DNA from: an uncultured Candidatus Altimarinota bacterium
GTDB taxonomy: Bacteria > Patescibacteriota > Gracilibacteria > CAIRYL01
Direction: 5' to 3'
Assembly: GCA_947311665.1 (NCBI GenBank)
Contig: CAMZLA010000050.1
Coordinates: 1 to 14,012 of the forward strand
DNA: 14,012 nucleotides
Shown here: positions 7,745-14,012 of the stretch, in pieces
Layout of the letters: every line of letters starts with the position of its first letter
How positions within the stretch are numbered: position 1 is the first letter of the stretch
Notes under the pieces: generated by a model
The model's database searches: none
Seen by the model: the letters and a program-made list of their open reading frames with translations, nothing else
What the model was told of the DNA's origin: nothing
Position numbers and translations under genes: made by a program

Positions 7745-9496
7745 CTATTTCACGGTTACACTTTTTGCTAAGTTTCTTGGCATATCGGGATCTAAACCTC
7801 TTTCAATTGCTAAATAATAAGCTAATATTTGAACAGGAAGAATTGATACAATAGATTGAGCACATGAACTCTCTGGAACCTTAAGCCAGTCATCAAAAAT
7901 TTTATCTCGTTCTGGAGCAACTCCAATAATTCGTGCACCTCTCGATTTTAATTCTGTTGCATTTGAAATTGTTTCCATATCTCCTCCCAAAACAATGCAA
8001 ACTGTTCCCTCTTCTATAAGAGCTATTGGACCATGTTTCATTTCTCCTGCTGCAAATCCTTGCGCATGAATATAAGAAACTTCCATTATTTTGATTGCTG
8101 ATTCAAGTGCCATTGGATATAGCGAATTTCGCCCAATGATAAATATATTTTTAATATCAGATAATTTTTTTGCCACTTCTTTTATATGATCCTCATATCG
8201 AGGATTAATCATTTCATTTACATTGGCAGCCAAATTTTGTAAAATTTGCCGTCCTTCATTCAATCTTTTACTATCGGCATATGCTAGAAGAAGTAATAAT
8301 GCCATTTGTGAAGTTGTTGCTTTTGTAGAAGCAACTGCTTTTTCTTTCCCTGCTCGAAGTGGTAAATGATTATCAGAAATTTTAGCAATAGCAGAACTTT
8401 CAACATTTGTTATTGAAATAATAGTTGCCCCTTTTTTCTTTCCCTGTTCAAGAACTTCTAATATATCGGCAGTTTCTCCACTTTGAGACACTGCAAAAAG
8501 AACTGTTTTTTCATTAATAAAATGTTCAAACGCTGGCATTTCTGATGCTGGCACAACATTAATTTTTCGTTTTGCTATTTGAGAAAAATAATATTCTGCA
8601 CTCATACTTGCTTTATGAGCCGTTCCACATGAAACCATATAAACCCCATTCCCTTTTTGTAATTTTTCTATAAAATTATTTATTTCTTCATCAGAATGAT
8701 TTATTGCTGATGCGAGAGAAGATTTTTGATCAAAAATTTCTTTTATCATAAAATGATCATAATCACCTTTATCTAAAACTTCATCTTTCCATGAAACTTC
8801 AATATCTCGCTTCAGTATGCTTTTCCCTGAAACAACATCAAAATATTCTACTTCGCCTTTTTCTACAATTGCCATTTCATCATCATCAATATAATTTACA
8901 ATATTGGTATATTCCAAAAAAGCAGGAATATCTGATGCTATATATGAAGTGTTTTGTGTTCGACCAATAATAAGAGGAGAGCCTCGTCTAATAGCAATAA
9001 TCTGAGAATTTCCGTCAATGAGAACCAGAAGTGCAAATCGTCCTGTAATAATGTTAGCAACATTTCGTACTGCATCTTTTGGTGTATTATTTTTTTGCAA
9101 TTCTTCATAAATAAGGTGTGCAATAACCTCAGTATCTGTTTCAGAAGTAAAAATATGTCCTTTTTTTATCAATCGTTGTTTTTCTTTTTCATAATTTTCA
9201 AAAATCCCATTATGAACTAAAGTAACTGTTTTATAAAAATGAGGGTGAGAATTTTCTGAAGTTACTTTTCCATGTGTCGCCCATCGAGAGTGTCCAATAG
9301 CACATTCTGATGAAGAAAAATTTGGAGTAGCTTTTGAAATTTTTCCCACCTCTTTAATAACCACTATTTTTTCAGCTTCTTGAGTTGCAATTCCCCAAGA
9401 ATCATATCCTCTATATTCTAATTTTTTCAGCCCTTTCAAAACAGCTTCTCCTGCTTTCCCATTTTTTTCCCCAGAAACAGCAAATATTCCACACAT
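7745..9496 (-). CDS. glmS: Glutamine--fructose-6-phosphate aminotransferase (isomerizing)
   Basis: GlmS makes glucosamine-6-phosphate from fructose-6-phosphate and glutamine, the first step towards UDP-GlcNAc for peptidoglycan and glycans; it is cytosolic. At 583 residues it is slightly short for the family (about 600). The N-terminal glutaminase domain starts MCGIF, with the nucleophile Cys2 exposed after Met removal; glutamine-binding motifs are GHSRWATHG (68-76), HNGIFENY (95-102) and SETDTEVIAHL (118-128). The two SIS isomerase domains show SCGTAHKA (289-296), SQSGETAD (337-344), VASTKA (388-393), Glu465 and Glu472, and KHGP (487-490), whose His488 matches the ring-opening His. The C-terminal loop PRNLAKSVTVK retains the active-site Lys578, but the usual final Glu is Lys. 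All key residues are present, so it should be active. No glmS-ribozyme space exists: the predicted leader is about 12 bases. Confidence 0.97.
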   Translation of the reverse strand: MCGIFAVSGEKNGKAGEAVLKGLKKLEYRGYDSWGIATQEAEKIVVIKEVGKISKATPNFSSSECAIGHSRWATHGKVTSENSHPHFYKTVTLVHNGIFENYEKEKQRLIKKGHIFTSETDTEVIAHLIYEELQKNNTPKDAVRNVANIITGRFALLVLIDGNSQIIAIRRGSPLIIGRTQNTSYIASDIPAFLEYTNIVNYIDDDEMAIVEKGEVEYFDVVSGKSILKRDIEVSWKDEVLDKGDYDHFMIKEIFDQKSSLASAINHSDEEINNFIEKLQKGNGVYMVSCGTAHKASMSAEYYFSQIAKRKINVVPASEMPAFEHFINEKTVLFAVSQSGETADILEVLEQGKKKGATIISITNVESSAIAKISDNHLPLRAGKEKAVASTKATTSQMALLLLLAYADSKRLNEGRQILQNLAANVNEMINPRYEDHIKEVAKKLSDIKNIFIIGRNSLYPMALESAIKIMEVSYIHAQGFAAGEMKHGPIALIEEGTVCIVLGGDMETISNATELKSRGARIIGVAPERDKIFDDWLKVPESSCAQSIVSILPVQILAYYLAIERGLDPDMPRNLAKSVTVK

Positions 9497-9515
9497 TTTT
9501 TTTTATTCGTAAAAA

Positions 9516-9544
9516 ATTATAAAAGTTGTAAAAAGTATAAACAA
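9516..9544 (-). promoter_or_regulatory. Promoter candidate for glmS
   Basis: On the minus strand, TTGTTT (9539-9544) stands 17 bases before a perfect TATAAT (9516-9521). Transcription would start near 9509, only about 12 bases before the glmS ATG at 9496, leaving no room for a Shine-Dalgarno or riboswitch. Confidence 0.65.
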
Positions 9545-9617
9545 TAGTTGAAAAAAATGAAATTGAAAAACCTGTTTGAATATTTAAAGTTATATTATGA
9601 TTTTATAAAAAATAAAA

Positions 9618-9644
9618 TTAGCACTCTTGACACGAGAGTGCCAA
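9618..9644 (+). promoter_or_regulatory. CIRCE operator (HrcA binding site)
   Basis: TTAGCACTC, 9 bases, GAGTGCCAA. This matches the CIRCE consensus (TTAGCACTC-N9-GAGTGCTAA) except for one base in the right arm. CIRCE is bound by the heat-shock repressor HrcA. Its position over the clpB promoter predicts repression at normal temperature and induction by heat or misfolded-protein stress. hrcA itself is not in the window. Confidence 0.93.
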
Positions 9645-9656
9645 TTTTGATATTAT
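9627..9656 (+). promoter_or_regulatory. clpB promoter embedded in CIRCE
   Basis: A consensus -35 TTGACA (9627-9632) lies inside the 9-base CIRCE spacer, followed after 18 bases by TATTAT (9651-9656). HrcA bound to CIRCE would directly cover the -35. The predicted leader to ATG 9692 is about 30 bases. Confidence 0.75.
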
Positions 9657-9691
9657 AAGATAAACATACAAATATATAACCCCTAAAAATT

Positions 9692-12265
9692 ATGAACCCA
9701 GAAAAATTTACTCAAAAAACAGCAGAAGCAATTCAAGGGGCTCGAAGCCTTGCTGTAAAATTTTCACATGGAAGTGTGAATGCTCTTCATCTTCTTTTTG
9801 TGTTATTGGAAGAAAAAGATGGACTTGTTCCAGAAATTTTTTCTCATTTGCAAAAAAATTCATTTGATATTTTTCAAAAAGTAAAAAATGAAATAGCAAA
9901 AATTCCAACAGTTTCTGGAAACCAGCAAACACTCAATTTTGATGGAGAGTTTCAAAATATTTTCGATAGAGCAGAAAAAGAAATGCAAGAGTTTGGAGAT
10001 AGTTTTATTTCTATAGAACATTTATTTCTCGCTCTTTTACAATCTCCAAATAGTGCTAAAAAATTTATTGAAAATGAAATAGATATTGAAAAAGTCAGAA
10101 AAGTTTTAGAAAGCATTCGAGGAGGAAAAAAAGTGGAAAACCAAAATCCAGAAATGGGACGAGATGCATGCAAAAAATATTGTAAAGATGTAACAGCTTT
10201 TGCCAGAGAAGGGAAAATTGACCCTATTATTGGGCGAGATAGTGAAATTCGTCGAACAATGCAAATTTTATCGAGAAGAACAAAAAACAATCCAGTTCTT
10301 GTTGGAGATCCTGGAGTAGGGAAAACTGCTATTATAGAAGGACTTGCACGAAAAATTATTGCTCATGAAGTGCCTTCATCTCTTCAGAATAAAACAATAA
10401 TGGAATTGGACATGGGGCTTCTTGTTGCAGGAACAAAATTTCGTGGAGAATTTGAAGAACGACTCAAAGCTATCATTACAGAAGTTCAAGAATCGGAAGG
10501 AAAAATTATTTTATTCATTGATGAATTACATACTATTGTTGGAGCAGGAGGAGCCGAAGGCTCTATGGATGCTGGAAACATTTTAAAACCAGCACTTGCT
10601 CGTGGAAATTTACGAGTAATTGGGGCAACAACACTTTCTGAATATAGGAAATATATAGAAAAAGATGCAGCACTTGAAAGACGATTTCAACCAGTAATAG
10701 TTAATGAACCAAGTGTCGAAGATACAATTGCTATTTTACGAGGAATTAAAGAAAAATATGAAGTACATCATGGAGTTCGTATAACAGATGAAGCAATTGT
10801 TGCAGCAAGTAAATTATCTAATAGATATTTAACAGACCGAAGACTTCCAGATAAAGCAATAGACTTAATGGACGAAGCAACGAGTTTATTAAAAATGGAA
10901 TTGGAATCTCAACCAGAAATTTTAGATGGACTCGAACGAGAGATACGAACTTTAGAGATTGAAAAACAAGCGTTAAAACAAGAAGAAAATAAAGATGAAG
11001 AAAAAAACAAAAATGAAAAGAGAAGAGATGAAATAGAAAAACTTTTAAGTGAAAAAAAAGAGAAATTTCAAAAAATATCCCTGCAATGGAAAAAAGAAAA
11101 AGCAGAAGTAGATGCTATTAGAAATGCACAGAAAAAAATTGATATTTTACGAATAGAAAAAGAAAAAGCAGAACGAAACGGAGACCTTGAACGAGTAGCA
11201 CAAATTCAATATCAAGAAATTCCACAATTGGAACAATTACTTAAAAACAATCAAAATAATGCATCAGAAAATAAAAAATCTGAACATCGGCTGATGAGAG
11301 AAAATGTAACAGAAAAAGAAATTGCTCAAGTTTTAGAACGATGGACAGGAATTCCTGCAGAAAAAATGCAAATGGAAGAAAGTCAAAAATTGGTACATTT
11401 AGAAGAATATTTAGAAAAACGAGTAATTGGACAACCAAATGCATTACAAAAAGTTTCAAATGCTATTCGTCGTTCTCGTGCAGGATTATCTGATGAAAAT
11501 AAACCTCTTGCTTCATTTCTTTTTCTTGGACCTACGGGAATTGGAAAAACTGAACTTTCTAAAGCACTTTCAGAATTTCTTTTTTCCGATAGTCAATCGA
11601 TGATTCGTTTTGATATGTCTGAATTTATGGAAAGTCATAGTGTTTCTAAACTTATCGGTTCTCCTCCAGGATATGTAGGACATGATGAAGAGGGACAGCT
11701 TACGGGACAAGTGCGAAGAAAACCATTTTCTGTTTTGCTTTTTGATGAAATAGAAAAAGCTCATCCTGATGTTTTTAAACTTTTTTTACAAATTTTAGAC
11801 GAAGGGCATTTAACCGATAGTAAAGGAAGAACAGTGAATTTTAAAAACTGCATCATTATAATGACATCAAACCTTATAACTCATGCAGAACAAAAAACAC
11901 GAAAAGAGCTTCAACAAGAATTATTATCATTTTTTCGTCCAGAACTCATTAATAGGATTGATGAAATAATTCAGTTTAATGCATTGAATAAAAAAGATAT
12001 TGGAAAGATTTTAGATATTCATCTTTCAGGTCTTATAAAAAAATTGGAAAAAAGAAATATTTCTCTTTCTTTTCATCAGAATGCAAAAGATTTTTTAATA
12101 GAAAAAGGATATGATACTGAGTTTGGAGCAAGACCTTTAGCACGAGCAATTCAAAATGAATTATTAGATGAACTCTCTTTACAAATTATTGAAGGAAAAA
12201 TTTCTGAAGGAGATGAAATTGAAGTAACAGAAAATGATGGGGAATTATTAGTTGAAAAAAAATAA
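9692..12265 (+). CDS. clpB: ATP-dependent disaggregase ClpB (Hsp100)
   Basis: ClpB is a hexameric AAA+ unfoldase that pulls proteins out of aggregates together with DnaK/DnaJ/GrpE; it acts in the cytosol. The 857-residue length is typical. Order: Clp_N repeats (about 1-145); first ATPase domain with Walker A GDPGVGKT (205-212), Walker B IILFIDE (272-278, Glu278) and arginine fingers LERRF (Arg330/331); a ClpB-type coiled-coil middle domain (about 394-530, with [15 protein letters not shown] sequence); second ATPase domain with Walker A GPTGIGKT (613-620) and Walker B LLFDEIE (Asp685/Glu686); and C-terminal domain with [11 protein letters not shown] (sensor 2). The long middle domain and absence of a ClpP-docking loop distinguish it from ClpC/ClpA. 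CIRCE upstream fits heat-shock control. Stop TAA; a REPIN-like palindrome begins 23 bases after it. Confidence 0.97.
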   Translation: MNPEKFTQKTAEAIQGARSLAVKFSHGSVNALHLLFVLLEEKDGLVPEIFSHLQKNSFDIFQKVKNEIAKIPTVSGNQQTLNFDGEFQNIFDRAEKEMQEFGDSFISIEHLFLALLQSPNSAKKFIENEIDIEKVRKVLESIRGGKKVENQNPEMGRDACKKYCKDVTAFAREGKIDPIIGRDSEIRRTMQILSRRTKNNPVLVGDPGVGKTAIIEGLARKIIAHEVPSSLQNKTIMELDMGLLVAGTKFRGEFEERLKAIITEVQESEGKIILFIDELHTIVGAGGAEGSMDAGNILKPALARGNLRVIGATTLSEYRKYIEKDAALERRFQPVIVNEPSVEDTIAILRGIKEKYEVHHGVRITDEAIVAASKLSNRYLTDRRLPDKAIDLMDEATSLLKMELESQPEILDGLEREIRTLEIEKQALKQEENKDEEKNKNEKRRDEIEKLLSEKKEKFQKISLQWKKEKAEVDAIRNAQKKIDILRIEKEKAERNGDLERVAQIQYQEIPQLEQLLKNNQNNASENKKSEHRLMRENVTEKEIAQVLERWTGIPAEKMQMEESQKLVHLEEYLEKRVIGQPNALQKVSNAIRRSRAGLSDENKPLASFLFLGPTGIGKTELSKALSEFLFSDSQSMIRFDMSEFMESHSVSKLIGSPPGYVGHDEEGQLTGQVRRKPFSVLLFDEIEKAHPDVFKLFLQILDEGHLTDSKGRTVNFKNCIIIMTSNLITHAEQKTRKELQQELLSFFRPELINRIDEIIQFNALNKKDIGKILDIHLSGLIKKLEKRNISLSFHQNAKDFLIEKGYDTEFGARPLARAIQNELLDELSLQIIEGKISEGDEIEVTENDGELLVEKK

Positions 12266-12287
12266 AAAAGTCTAGAATGACAAGATT

Positions 12288-12351
12288 TGTAGTGGCGTAT
12301 GGAAATACGCCTTTTATTATCAGACAGGGCGTATTACCATACGCCACTACA
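12288..12351. repeat. REPIN-like double palindrome (inverted REP pair with GTAG heads)
   Basis: Two 24-base arms (12288-12311 and 12328-12351) are inverted copies with one mismatch, separated by 16 bases. Each arm starts (or, inverted, ends) with GTAG/CTAC and is itself a small hairpin: GGCGTAT-GGAA-ATACGCC on the left, GGCGTAT-TACC-ATACGCC on the right. A GTAG head followed by a short palindrome, arranged as an inverted pair, is the pattern of REP sequences mobilised by RAYT (Y1) transposases. No RAYT gene is in the window. It is markedly more GC-rich than its surroundings. It might also act as a 3' stabiliser or weak terminator for clpB mRNA, though no T-run follows. Confidence 0.8.
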
Positions 12352-12362
12352 TTTGCTATAAT
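12334..12362 (+). promoter_or_regulatory. Promoter candidate partly inside the REPIN right arm
   Basis: TTACCA (12334-12339, 4 of 6 to the -35 consensus) is followed after 17 bases by a perfect TATAAT (12357-12362). It would transcribe towards the 12590-13549 gene with a leader of about 220 bases. The -35 belongs to the repeat and the -10 lies just outside it. Confidence 0.45.
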
Positions 12363-12589
12363 TAAAATGAATACACTCAACCTTTCTATCGGTGCACAAA
12401 TAATGCCTATGATGGACTTGCATATTGCAGGAATGTTGTAGTTTTTCTATAAAAAATAAATTTTTATTTCTCAAAAAATAAAGAGTTTTTTTCTTGTGAT
12501 TTTTTTTTAAAAAGTCCATAATATCGCTCGCAAAAATATCCTAAAAAAATGTATAAAAAATATTTTTCTATTCTTTTTTCCTTTTCCAA
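12363..12589 (+). other. Non-coding leader region with one possible 24-codon ORF
   Basis: AT-rich spacer between the promoter candidate and the next gene. It contains ATG at 12367 followed by 24 codons to TAG 12439-12441 (peptide starting MNTLNLSIGAQ), just downstream of the -10 box. No Shine-Dalgarno and no recognised family, so it may be a leader peptide or chance. The stretch 12445-12560 is almost only A/T runs, with a short AT-only hairpin (AAATAAA/TTTATTT near 12452-12467). I see no riboswitch or RNA gene. Confidence 0.4.
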
Positions 12590-13549
12590 ATGTTGCTCAT
12601 AAAAAAAATTTGTAAATTTTTTACCCCACCACAAGTCCCTCGAGTTCTCGATCATATTACCGATGTAGGAGCAAGTCAGTTTGAAGGGACAGATTCTACA
12701 TATAGAATTCGTCAGCAATATCAAAATGTAAATGTTCAAAACCCGTGCATCATTCCTGCAGGACACTCTCCTTTACATGTTGCTTTTGCAGGAACAACTT
12801 GTCTTGCGCCAAAAGCACAAAAAAATGCGAAATGGATTCTGAATGAAATTTTTAATATTAAACAAAAAAAAAGGCTCCCTATTGCTTTAAATTCTGCTCC
12901 AAGAAATAGTGATAGCACTTTTGATGATGGGAAAGAAGATAGTATTTTTTGGGTAAAGGTAGGTGGAAATTATGCAGATTATCTTGTTTATGGACTGCAA
13001 GTTGTTGAATGGGTAAAAGTTTTTCACAAAGTAATTTCTGTTCAACGGATTATTTCGATAAAAGAAATAATTGAAGATACTTCTCATGGTTCACAGTTCC
13101 GATCGGCAGAACATTTACCACTTGTCCATGTTTTAGCAGCAATGGGAGAACTTGATGAACATGGAATTATTGAAGATATTCCATTGGAAAAATTAAAAGA
13201 CAGATATCCACATCCAACAGATGCAATTGTTGTTCCTTTTGATGAATTTAAAAATGGAAGAATTGTTGTGGATAGAAAAACAGCCGATGCTATTATGAAA
13301 AAAGGTTCTTGTAAAATTCCAGAATTGAGCAACGAAACATTTATTGCCTGCTCGTCTATGACTCAAATAAAATCTGGTGAATTATCAGTATGGCCATGTT
13401 CCAATTATTTCCCAAATAGAGATTTGGCAGTATTAAGCCTTGGAACTCGATGGGCAAAAGGGAAAACATTTCTTACATATGATAATGCATTAGAATTGAT
13501 AGATGTATTAAAAAACAATATTGGAACTACCGTAAAAGTTGAAGTATAG
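12590..13549 (+). CDS. Unassigned 319-residue protein, possibly SAM hydroxide adenosyltransferase-like
   Basis: Not firmly recognised. The frame runs from ATG 12590 to TAG 13547-13549, with codon use like its neighbours and mixed alpha/beta composition. It has no signal peptide or membrane helix, so it is probably cytosolic. Notable segments: DHITDVGASQFEGTD (21-35), PAGHSPLHVAFAGTTCLAP (56-74), NSAPRN (101-106), an EDSIFWVKVGGNYADYLVYG strand region (116-135), HGSQFRSAEHLP (166-177), and VVPFDEFKNGRIVV (214-227). From memory, the order HI-(S/T)D, N-APR, GSQFRS and a late V-(D)-(F)GN-like strand recalls divergent SAM hydroxide adenosyltransferase (DUF62) proteins, which hydrolyse SAM to adenosine and methionine. 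The canonical catalytic triad cannot be placed with confidence, so this is only a lead. It is transcribed in the same direction as clpB but 324 bases away and probably separately. No Shine-Dalgarno precedes the start, which follows a pyrimidine-rich stretch. Confidence 0.8.
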   Translation: MLLIKKICKFFTPPQVPRVLDHITDVGASQFEGTDSTYRIRQQYQNVNVQNPCIIPAGHSPLHVAFAGTTCLAPKAQKNAKWILNEIFNIKQKKRLPIALNSAPRNSDSTFDDGKEDSIFWVKVGGNYADYLVYGLQVVEWVKVFHKVISVQRIISIKEIIEDTSHGSQFRSAEHLPLVHVLAAMGELDEHGIIEDIPLEKLKDRYPHPTDAIVVPFDEFKNGRIVVDRKTADAIMKKGSCKIPELSNETFIACSSMTQIKSGELSVWPCSNYFPNRDLAVLSLGTRWAKGKTFLTYDNALELIDVLKNNIGTTVKVEV

Positions 13550-13567
13550 AAAGCTAAAAAGACAGAT

Positions 13568-13697
13568 GAAGAGAAGAGAAGAGAAGAGAAGAGAAGAGAA
13601 GAGAAGAGAAGAGAAGAGAAAAGAAAAGAGAAGAGAAGAGAAAAAGAAAGAGAAAAAAAGAGGAGAAAAAAAAGGAAAGAAAAAGAGAAGAGAAAAG
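13568..13697. repeat. 130-base homopurine tract with (GAGAA)10 microsatellite
   Basis: Every base from 13568 to 13697 on the plus strand is A or G. Positions 13571-13620 are ten perfect GAGAA units; the rest is a degenerate continuation of A-rich GA blocks. It begins 19 bases after the stop of the preceding gene. Such mirror-like purine tracts can form triplex DNA and are prone to slippage. Forward frames are open through it simply because stops need T, so openness is not evidence of coding. Confidence 0.93.
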
Positions 13698-14012
13698 TGT
13701 GTGCAATAGGTTTTTTGCCTTACACTCACTGTCGCTGTTTATGGTGCTCTTCTGCTATATTGAAGATACTGTTTGGCGCACCTCCAAACAATACTAGAAG
13801 GAATCTCGCTTTTCTTCTATCTACAGATTTCCTTTTATTTTTCATAAATTTTCCAAAAAACCTAATTTCGACGATGACATCACACCCTAAGAATGATTTT
13901 AAAAATTCCATTTTCTTTCAATTTTAACTTTCATTCTATTCGTCAACATGAATTAAAAGTTGCAGATAAATCTTCGAAGTATATATAGCTATGTTTACCA
14001 TTAGTAGATAGA
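13698..14012. other. Right-edge region with no supportable gene
   Basis: About 315 bases after the purine tract. Both strands have only short frames (up to 76 codons) whose codon choice (for example GTC, ATC, CTG, TGC) is unlike the confident genes and which match no family I know. Apart from a small hairpin at 13770-13790, I see no RNA gene, promoter pair or insertion-sequence end. Confidence 0.6.
13770..13790. repeat. Small hairpin (7-bp stem)
   Basis: TGTTTGG (13770-13776) and CCAAACA (13784-13790) are perfect inverted copies around a 7-base loop. No T-run follows on either side within a few bases, so a terminator role is not clear; it could be chance. Confidence 0.45.

Noticed and set aside
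9497..9515. glmS ribozyme or riboswitch upstream of glmS
   Set aside because: The promoter lies so close that the leader is about 12 bases, leaving no room for a structured RNA.
9497..9691. Divergent strand switch as a replication origin
   Set aside because: The change of direction between glmS and clpB is explained by two promoters and CIRCE; no DnaA-box cluster or origin-linked genes are seen.
12464..12766. Minus-strand 100-codon frame
   Set aside because: It overlaps the start of the 12590-13549 gene on the other strand and has the composition of its mirror; no motif or start context.
13508..13729. Minus-strand frame rich in Phe/Ser/Leu
   Set aside because: It is merely the reverse of the purine tract; pyrimidine runs produce open Phe/Ser/Leu frames by composition.
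13726..13911. Minus-strand 61-codon frame with GGAPNS and KARFLLVLFG segments ending in TGA
   Set aside because: Codon use differs from the confident genes, there is no promoter or start context, and no family is recognised. It overlaps the opposite-strand frame 13697-13927, which is equally unsupported.
1..14012. Genetic code 25 (UGA = glycine)
   Set aside because: All complete genes, including Gly-rich clpB, glmS and the PKD protein, read through with no in-frame TGA; lineages with this code use UGA often within genes.

Overview
The window is very AT-rich, has compact gene spacing, and reads cleanly with TGA as a stop. Its most distinctive genes are VirB2/TrbC-type pilin-like membrane proteins joined to or followed by very large PKD-repeat surface proteins. 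That combination, with little Shine-Dalgarno signal and CGA/AGA-rich arginine codons, suggests a Patescibacteria (Candidate Phyla Radiation) bacterium. This is an inference from gene content, not a phylogenetic placement. The absence of in-frame TGA across roughly 3,800 codons argues against the code-25 (UGA = Gly) Gracilibacteria/Absconditabacteria.

Left part, minus strand (1-6575): an apparent three-gene operon behind a TATAAT promoter. It holds a small stand-alone pilin-like protein (6027-6542), a 1608-residue protein with the same pilin-like two-helix module followed by a Gly/Ser hinge, a coiled coil, an array of PKD/Ig-like domains, a second coiled coil and a terminal beta domain (1166-5992), and a third secreted PKD-type protein with aspartate-rich Ca2+-binding motifs that runs off the left edge (1-1159). 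Together they look like a surface-anchored adhesive or appendage system. This is the most unusual part of the window.

Middle, minus strand (6639-9544): two housekeeping genes, tsf (elongation factor Ts, followed by a perfect-stem terminator and not next to rpsB) and glmS (glucosamine-6-phosphate synthase). Each has a TTGTTT-type promoter candidate.

Right part, plus strand (9618-14012): clpB transcribed divergently from glmS, under a textbook CIRCE operator whose spacer contains the -35 box, so HrcA heat-shock control is expected. After clpB come a REPIN-like double palindrome with GTAG heads, a promoter candidate overlapping its right arm, an unassigned 319-residue protein that may be distantly related to SAM hydroxide adenosyltransferases, a 130-base pure-purine tract with ten perfect GAGAA units, and about 315 bases at the right edge with no supportable gene.

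Across the window none of the seven gene starts has a recognisable Shine-Dalgarno sequence. Several predicted transcripts have short, A/U-rich leaders.
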